Origin: JAEXNA01 sp050486105
GTDB lineage: Bacteria; Vulcanimicrobiota; Xenobia; Xenobiales; JADMJV01
Assembly: GCA_050486105.1 (NCBI GenBank)
Contig: JBJHCR010000225.1
Location: 1 to 10,961, forward strand
Direction of reading: 5' to 3'
Length of the DNA: 10,961 nucleotides
The translations under genes were made by a program, and so were the position numbers. The notes below the pieces were generated by a model. The model saw only the letters and a program-made list of their open reading frames with translations, was not told the origin of the DNA and searched no databases. This document shows, piece by piece, positions 6,780 to 10,961 of this stretch (the first letter of the stretch is position 1; every line of letters begins with the position of its first letter).

Positions 6780-8424
6780 CTCTGGGGTGCTAGGAGCTTC
6801 TCCAGGATAGGCTCACTCCAAAAACCAAACTGGAACGGTTCCGCTTCCAGGATCCCATCGCTTCTCTTGGGATTGCCGTTCTTGCTAAGACCAAGTCGCT
6901 CGAACAGCATTCGTAGAAGGTAGCACAGTTCTGTACCTGCGCTTCCTCTCTGGAAATGAAGTTCATCGAGAACAAGATAGAAATACGAATCCGGGTCGTT
7001 GTTGAGCCAGTCCCTTGTTTGCCCAAAGATGCTAGATTCCACTTCTCGTGTCAGCATCGCTGAGAGCATACTAACATTGGTTATGAGGATATCGGACGGA
7101 GTTTCCTGCATGTCCCAACGGGAGATGAGTTCTCCCCCATCAACCGATGGAAACATAAATGGTGCATCATCGCCGAAAGCGCTCGCCGCTGAAAGAGAAT
7201 CAAAAGGCTCATTCGTGCCCTGAGTCTCTGCAAGGAACGCCGAACGGCGAGCCTGGTTCTGACCTTGCTCCAAGTCTTTCATTATCCTGAATAACTCTTG
7301 GATTTTTCGCTTTCGGCGTTTCACTGCGATTCTTCGATGCTCTGCGAGCGTAAGATGGGGCTCAAGCCCGGTATCTGCAACGGCCTCAAGTCGCTCGTCG
7401 CGGTAAGGAATGTCAAAGAGTCTTTGCATTCCTGGGTCGAGATGGTGGCCAGTGACGGGCGACTTTCCAGTATATCGTCCGAAAAAGATCCGATTCCCAC
7501 TAAGGATCTGGTCCGAAATAACTTCCCGGTTTGGGCCGCCGATGCATCCCCCCTGGCAGCGTTGGTTCTCACTTAAGTATTCTCGATACTAGTCGCTCGA
7601 ACCGCCTTGCCAGGGGGGCGCCTCGACAACCGAAAATAGAAAGTTATTCCGGACCAGATCCTAAACTCTGTTTGCATCGTGAGACGGGCTTCTCGGGAAT
7701 CTAACGCCTTGCGCAGCCTGACCAGTTGGTCCTCAACCAATGCATTCATCGGGTAGAGAACAAGCGCCCGAACCGCGGCTGGCCGATTCTCGCCAGCCCT
7801 GTGCAGTCTAACCGGCGATGCACTTGGGGATCTGTTGGTTGGCCGTTCTTCGAATTGACTCCATTCTTCAACTGGCGCCCCCGTTCGAGGATCGTGCCAC
7901 CAGCGCGACTCCAAATAGCCGTCATTAGGTGGAGCCCATTTTGTGATAGCTTCATTTGAAATTGCTGCAAAGACCGGCAATAAGAATGACTCTGTCTTGC
8001 CTGACCCAGTACCGGATGTCACGATACCAGGTCTTCCGCTTTGAATGTCCCTCTCTAGCATTTCTATCTGATGCTGGTACGGCGGATTGGACGGATTCCG
8101 TCTCAGCTCGCCATCTGTATCCTCCTCCGAATCAAAAAGACCACTAAGGACAAGTTCAACAAAGGCTCTACGGCTTTCGGGAGAATAGCCGCGAAGTGGA
8201 TCGTCCTCTCTTTCAACTAAAAGATCCAACAGTGAGGATTTCGAGTGTTTGTATCTTGGCAGAGGCTCAAGATATGGTTCTGTACAGAGTGCACCCGGTC
8301 TTGTAAGCAGCGCGCGCCGCTCAGTTGCCACCTCTCTATTGGCGATACGGAACGCGGTATCCAAGTATGTTAGATACAAATCGCGTATTCGCAGGTAGCT
8401 GCCTATAGGATCTTGCAAGTTCAT
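6776..8424 (-). pseudogene. Superfamily 2 DEAD/DEAH helicase, split by a palindromic insertion
   Basis: Two frames, 8424-7573 and about 7500-6776, are parts of one helicase gene. The first has an N-terminal conserved block (DPIGSYLRIRDLYLTY, then LCTEPYLEPLPRY), the Walker A SGTGSGKTES with K143, and motif Ia LVLYPMNALVEDQ (221-233). The second has the expected NRIFFGRYTGKSPVTGH, then DILITNVSMLSAML and the Walker B variant LDELHFQRGSAGTE. Removing 161 bp at the insertion gives one 495-aa frame. This Lhr/YprA (MrfA)-like type is common in phage-defence loci such as Druantia or DISARM, an inference from family resemblance only. Full members are much longer. The frame ends soon after Walker B (after GNPKR the usual motif III is absent), so helicase domain 2 and any C-terminal domain are gone. 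G-rich sequence touches the start ATG, so translation signals are unclear. Confidence 0.85.
7504..7661. mobile_element. 158-bp palindromic MITE-like element, copy B
   Basis: The ends are 21-nt inverted repeats with one mismatch. GGATCTGGTCCGAAATAACT starts the left arm (7504-7524), and its partner is at 7641-7661. Inner arms CCCCCCTGGCA (7548-7558) and TGCCAGGGGGG (7608-7618) lie symmetrically about a centre near 7582. TAA flanks both ends (7501-7503 and 7662-7664), consistent with a 3-bp target duplication. The insertion splits the helicase gene. Excising the element plus one TAA gives minus-strand codons for MQTEF-SGNRIFFGRYTG, a continuous helicase sequence, so the insertion boundaries are well supported. 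It has no coding capacity and must have been moved by an enzyme encoded elsewhere. A 3-bp TNA target would suit some IS5-group (IS1031-like) transposases, but that is only a suggestion. Confidence 0.9.
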
Positions 8425-9036
8425 TCCCCCATAGATATCGTTAAGGGGTCATTTTGCAATTGCGGCTCAATCTCTTTCATCCGGAAGAAATTGCTCACGG
8501 ATGGTTGTTTCCTAGACGGGCTCGGCAGTCGGATAGGTGTCTATTTCTCCAGTAGCACGCAGCATCGCTGACGAGTTCGAAACATAAAACATCAGTGTGC
8601 CCCCTTGTGTGCCAACTCCGCAAAACCACCTCAATTTCTCCCAACATCAAGATCTCTTCAAATCAAATAAACCCTGATAAAACCTGGCTTTCCCTCTCTC
8701 CTCCAACCTCCCCCAACGGGCCGGGAACTCCCTGCCGCGGATGGCGAACGAGCGTATCATAGGGCGAGGAAGCCCCGTCATTACTGGGTTCCCGTCCCAT
8801 CGAAATGGCCGATGTGGGTCAGGTTTTTCTCTGACCATAGAATGGCGCCGGGTCAGCTCCAAGGATAGGTCTGGAGCGGTGACGGTATCGAGCCTGTCAG
8901 AAGCCATGACCTGCTTGTTCGCGCCGGCGGACCGCTTTTTCTCCTTTGTGCTCTGGGTCACTTTGTGTTTTGGAGTACGGAAGCTCTTCTCCGAGAATTA
9001 TAAGATCTTATCATCCACTTCTTAAGGAGCCCGATT
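8425..9036. other. Intergenic region between helicase and DUF4870 genes
   Basis: No convincing gene is present. An open frame on the minus strand (8647-8961) is Arg-rich, lacks recognisable motifs and overlaps hairpins, so I do not call it. Two short inverted repeats are visible: GGTCAG/CTGACC (8817-8822 and 8831-8836, loop GTTTTTCT) and GCTCCA/TGGAGC (8856-8861 and 8872-8877). The first resembles the small palindromes of REP-type repeats. I found no clear promoter for the helicase gene. Confidence 0.5.
9000..9011. promoter_or_regulatory. Perfect 12-bp palindrome before the DUF4870 gene
   Basis: ATAAGATCTTAT is a perfect palindrome 25 bases before the start codon and overlaps a TATAAG that could serve as a -10 box (8999-9004). 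No -35 box lies at normal spacing. The site could be an operator for a dimeric repressor, but it is short and AT-rich. Confidence 0.3.
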
Positions 9037-9420
9037 ATGGAGACAGAAATCAAAAATGAAGCCAAGGATATGAAGCTTAAGCAGGACGAGAAATTGATAG
9101 CCGTCTTGTGTCACGCTCTGGGGATGATCATCGTGCCCCTGGCGGTTTATCTCATCAAAAAGGACCAATCCCTCTACCTCGCCTTTCAGGCCAAGCAAGC
9201 TCTGGTTTGGCAAGCGGCCGCAAGTGTCGCCTTAATAGGTGCGAGCTTCGCCGTGGGAACGCTCGCTTCTCTCACCTTCGGCCTGGGCGGACTGCTCTTT
9301 TTGCTCTTGCCCCCGGCAGGACTGGTGGTCTTTTGCTTCGGTCTCTACGCCGCATACCAGTGCTGGATCGAAAAAGAGTATGAGTATCCGCTCATCAAGT
9401 CTATCGTGGACGCCATCTGA
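9037..9420 (+). CDS. DUF4870 (Tic20-like) small membrane protein
   Basis: This 127-aa inner-membrane protein belongs to the DUF4870 family. A charged N-terminal tail (1-19) leads to DEKLIAVLCHALGM, the family's typical opening. It is followed by a first membrane helix (about 20-40) and the conserved IKKDQSLYLAFQAKQALVWQ (40-59), equivalent to the usual KKDxSxFVxxHxKEAL signature. Two more helices follow at about 60-80 and 84-107, and then a short cytoplasmic tail. The length is normal. The start is supported by AAGGAG (9024-9029) 7 bases before the ATG. A terminator follows, so the gene is probably transcribed alone. The molecular function of the family is not established. Confidence 0.9.
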   Translation: METEIKNEAKDMKLKQDEKLIAVLCHALGMIIVPLAVYLIKKDQSLYLAFQAKQALVWQAAASVALIGASFAVGTLASLTFGLGGLLFLLLPPAGLVVFCFGLYAAYQCWIEKEYEYPLIKSIVDAI

Positions 9421-9450
9421 AACCACTCTCTGAAGTGAGTTTGCAGTTCG

Positions 9451-9477
9451 AGCCCTCCTGACTAGGAGGGCTTTCTT
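9451..9477 (+). terminator. Rho-independent terminator after the DUF4870 gene
   Basis: AGCCCTCCT (9451-9459) and AGGAGGGCT (9464-9472) form a perfect 9-bp stem with a GACT loop, followed by TTCTT. It starts 31 bases after the stop codon. Confidence 0.9.
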
Positions 9478-9542
9478 GACTTAGGTATATGCGCCCCATC
9501 ACACCGAAACTTTAATGGCCAGGTCTTGCAAACCTCTACACC

Positions 9543-9899
9543 TTATTCCGACAATGCTTCAATGACCAAGCGAGAAGCCAGGTAGCTGCTGTGTTGCTGC
9601 TGTGCGGTAATCAGCCTTCCGTCTCTTACGGCGAAGGGTTCCAAGGCTCCGGCAACTTCGAAACGGGTGTTCCGATTTTTGCAGGCTTCGGTTTCAATTG
9701 TATAGTCGTTGACTTTTTTTCCGAACATTTGATTAATGATATCTTCTTCGCTATCGGCAAATCCGGTCCAGGTCTTCCCGTCGGCCAGAAGCGTTCCGTC
9801 GCTCAATTTTGTCCACAACAGTAAAGATGTTCCGTGGCAAATTAAACATACAATTTTTCCGGCATCGTAAAAGTCTGCAATCTATAAGCCAGAGTGCAT
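9543..9899 (-). pseudogene. DJ-1/PfpI-family protein, C-terminal fragment
   Basis: The frame encodes the C-terminal half of a DJ-1/ThiJ/PfpI protein, a class I glutamine amidotransferase-like fold seen in chaperone/deglycase and protease-like enzymes. IADFYDAGKIVCLICHGTS carries the nucleophile elbow, with the Cys codon at 9839-9837 followed by the usual His. Then come DGTLLADGKTWTGFADSEED, the strand containing LEPFAVRDGRLITAQQQHSS, and the terminal LASRLVIEALSE. Reading upstream from the Cys in the same frame, a TAG occurs at 9884-9882, and before it no recognisable N-terminal half is found. The remaining stretch open to translation begins after the TAG. The N-terminal Rossmann half is missing, so it is unlikely to make an active protein. 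It ends with TAA. Confidence 0.82.
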
Positions 9900-10141
9900 A
9901 TTCCAGGGAATGCGATCACGAGTTCCAGCGAATGACGGCAAAATAATCTTCACCAAAAGAGCACTCTCGCGGCCACGGAGAGCAAGCCTCTACACTCAGT
10001 TTCAAACCCGGAATCCGTATTGGTGCCAACCTCATCGGGAGTACTGCACCCACGGATAAAGCGTTCGCTCAACTCTGAGGCAACATCGAAGTCCTATAAT
10101 CGCAAGAATAAGAATGTCCCAATGAAAGGTCTCTGATACTT
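9900..10141. other. Intergenic region upstream of the glycine-rich ORF
   Basis: No gene is recognised. A consensus -10 hexamer TATAAT occurs at 10095-10100, about 40 bases before the ATG of the downstream plus-strand ORF. No TTGACA-like box lies 16-18 bases upstream of it; the sequence there is AACTCT. It is a candidate promoter at low confidence. The missing N-terminal half of the DJ-1/PfpI gene is not recognisable here. Confidence 0.35.
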
Positions 10142-10636
10142 ATGAATATTTCGCTCCATTCAACCAAGCCAATATCGACCGGCTCTCCACCGAACCTATT
10201 GCCGGCCGCAAACGCAAATGTCGCCGAAGAACTCCTCCCCTCCGAGTCCTTCACGTTCTCGTCCTCGAGCCCTAATGACAACCACTCTGCTTTGCAAAAG
10301 TCAATTGGCCGAGCCGGCGTGGTGGCTGGACTTGGCACCTTGGCCTACTTAAGCAGCCATATCCCTGGACCGGTGGGCCTAGCAGGTACAGTGGGAGCCA
10401 CCGCCATAACTGGGGCGGCAGCCGGTGCCGGAGTCGGTCTGGGAATAGAACTTCTGAGCAAAGAAGACAACGGACACCTGCTCGGGCAAGGGGCACGACT
10501 CGGTGGGGCCTTGGGATTGAGCGGAGGACTGCTGAGTGTCGCTCATACGGCCGGTGGTGCGCCGGTGGCCGTCGTGGTGGCCACCGGCCTAGTCTTAGTG
10601 GGTGTTGGCGCCTGGATGCACGCCCAGATGCCATAG
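10142..10636 (+). CDS. Glycine-rich hypothetical protein, probably membrane-associated
   Basis: I do not recognise this 164-aa protein. Residues 1-50 are rich in Ser, Pro and Asn and look disordered (for example ESFTFSSSSPNDN). From about 57 to the end it is hydrophobic and rich in Gly and Ala. AGVVAGLGTLAYLSSHIPG comes first, then a glycine-zipper-like stretch (GLAGTVGATAITGAAAGAGV), GARLGGALGLSGGLL and a final hydrophobic helix (PVAVVVATGLVLVGVGAW). A low-complexity tail before several small-residue helices suggests a membrane or secreted surface protein. No classical signal peptide is seen. GAAAGG at 10124-10129 is a weak and distant ribosome-binding site. A shadow frame on the other strand is open but less protein-like, while this one has a plausible soluble-to-membrane layout. 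Confidence 0.65.
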   Translation: MNISLHSTKPISTGSPPNLLPAANANVAEELLPSESFTFSSSSPNDNHSALQKSIGRAGVVAGLGTLAYLSSHIPGPVGLAGTVGATAITGAAAGAGVGLGIELLSKEDNGHLLGQGARLGGALGLSGGLLSVAHTAGGAPVAVVVATGLVLVGVGAWMHAQMP

Positions 10637-10663
10637 GGAGTTGCTCAGCCTGATCCTTAATGC

Positions 10664-10714
10664 CCGTCGCCTGGATCAACCGATCCGCCGTGAGCCAGTT
10701 GATTCAGGTGACCG
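10664..10714. repeat. Imperfect 17-nt inverted repeat
   Basis: CCGTCGCCTGGATCAAC (10664-10680) pairs with GTTGATTCAGGTGACCG (10698-10714) at 14 of 17 positions, with a 17-base loop. It starts 28 bases after the stop of the glycine-rich ORF. No T-run follows, so it is not a standard terminator. Confidence 0.55.
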
Positions 10715-10804
10715 TGGTCTTCGATATCACAGGCGATCATTTGAAATCAGACCCTGCCCAGTTGCTGGTATTGGAATCGGTACGTTTCAGAGCGCTCCGA
10801 CTGC

Positions 10805-10822
10805 CAGCCTCCTAGGAGGCTG
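10805..10822. repeat. 18-bp perfect palindrome
   Basis: CAGCCTCCTAGGAGGCTG is self-complementary with no spacer, as for a dimeric DNA-binding protein site or the tip of a repeat. It shares CTAGGAGGCT with the hairpin upstream of the methyltransferase (4197-4206). Confidence 0.6.
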
Positions 10823-10841
10823 CTGATTTAAACGGGGACGT

Positions 10842-10874
10842 AACGCTTCGCTTGCGGACCGCAAGCGAAGCGTT
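10842..10874. repeat. 15-bp perfect hairpin
   Basis: AACGCTTCGCTTGCG (10842-10856) and its exact reverse complement (10860-10874) are separated by GAC. The stem is GC-rich. No T-run follows on either strand, so intrinsic termination is unlikely. It may be part of a REP-type or transposon-end repeat. Confidence 0.75.
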
Positions 10875-10961
10875 CACCGTAGGTGCCCGAGACGAAGGAC
10901 ATCACCCACCTTCGGCGGGTACCCGTCAGGCGGTTTCGGGCGATTTTGAGTAATTTACGGA

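Larger units (their letters stand above)
10637..10961. other. Repeat-rich intergenic region at the right edge
   Basis: No protein gene is supported. The region contains an imperfect hairpin (10664-10714), an 18-bp palindrome (10805-10822), a 15-bp perfect hairpin (10842-10874) and the 10-bp palindrome CGGGTACCCG (10916-10925). TTTAAACGGGGACG just before the 15-bp hairpin resembles words common in repeated intergenic elements. The window ends inside this region. Confidence 0.5.

Noticed and set aside
7321..7572. Separate 83-aa gene on the minus strand between the helicase parts
   Set aside because: It is an out-of-frame reading across the palindromic element and the helicase sequence. Removing the element explains the coding without it.
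8647..8961. Open frame on the minus strand, 104 codons
   Set aside because: Arg-rich composition, no recognisable motif and overlap with two hairpins. No ribosome-binding site stands out.
3859..9884. Recoding of TAG as a sense codon, because two genes have internal TAG
   Set aside because: TAG is also the natural stop of the response regulator, the methyltransferase, the 93-aa ORF and the glycine-rich ORF. Both genes with internal TAG are decayed in other ways.
10842..10874. Integron attC site
   Set aside because: The arms end in AAC and GTT, but the flanking bases do not fit the RYYYAAC/GTTRRRY consensus, and no integrase or cassette array is seen.

Overview
The window is bacterial and moderately GC-rich. 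It reads as accessory chromosome, with a few intact genes separated by decaying ones and by inserted repeats. The lineage cannot be fixed from sequence. The intact genes are of widespread families, and no rRNA, tRNA or CRISPR array was seen.

Layout, left to right. (1) Positions 144-2884, minus strand: a two-gene two-component operon, made of a ComP/NarL-type membrane histidine kinase with a PDZ-like extracytoplasmic loop and a LuxR/FixJ response regulator joined by an ATGA overlap. (2) Positions 2957-4018, plus strand: a decayed IS4-family insertion sequence whose transposase has lost its N-terminal part and carries an in-frame amber codon. (3) Positions 4259-4966, plus strand: a class I SAM-dependent methyltransferase with a hairpin upstream and a clear terminator downstream. 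(4) Positions 5037-5197: a 161-bp imperfect palindrome flanked by TAA repeats, followed by a short winged-helix-like ORF. (5) Positions 5859-8424, minus strand: a truncated superfamily 2 helicase gene, of the Lhr/YprA-like type often found in phage-defence loci, overlapping an APH(6)/hydroxyurea-type phosphotransferase gene by ATGA. The helicase gene is interrupted by a second, 158-bp palindromic element. (6) Positions 9037-9420, plus strand: a small DUF4870/Tic20-like membrane protein with a strong terminator. (7) Positions 9543-9899, minus strand: a broken DJ-1/PfpI gene. (8) Positions 10142-10636, plus strand: a glycine-rich, probably membrane-associated hypothetical protein. (9) The last 300 bases have no gene but hold several strong inverted repeats.

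The main discovery is the palindromic element family. Removing exactly 161 bp (the 158-bp element at 7504-7661 plus one TAA copy) rejoins the two helicase frames and recreates a sensible family sequence across the junction. The second copy at 5037-5197 has the same TAA flanks, nearly the same length and a conserved internal block at the same distance from the centre. The two are therefore relatives that appear to move as non-autonomous (MITE-like) elements. I could not identify the enzyme that moves them.
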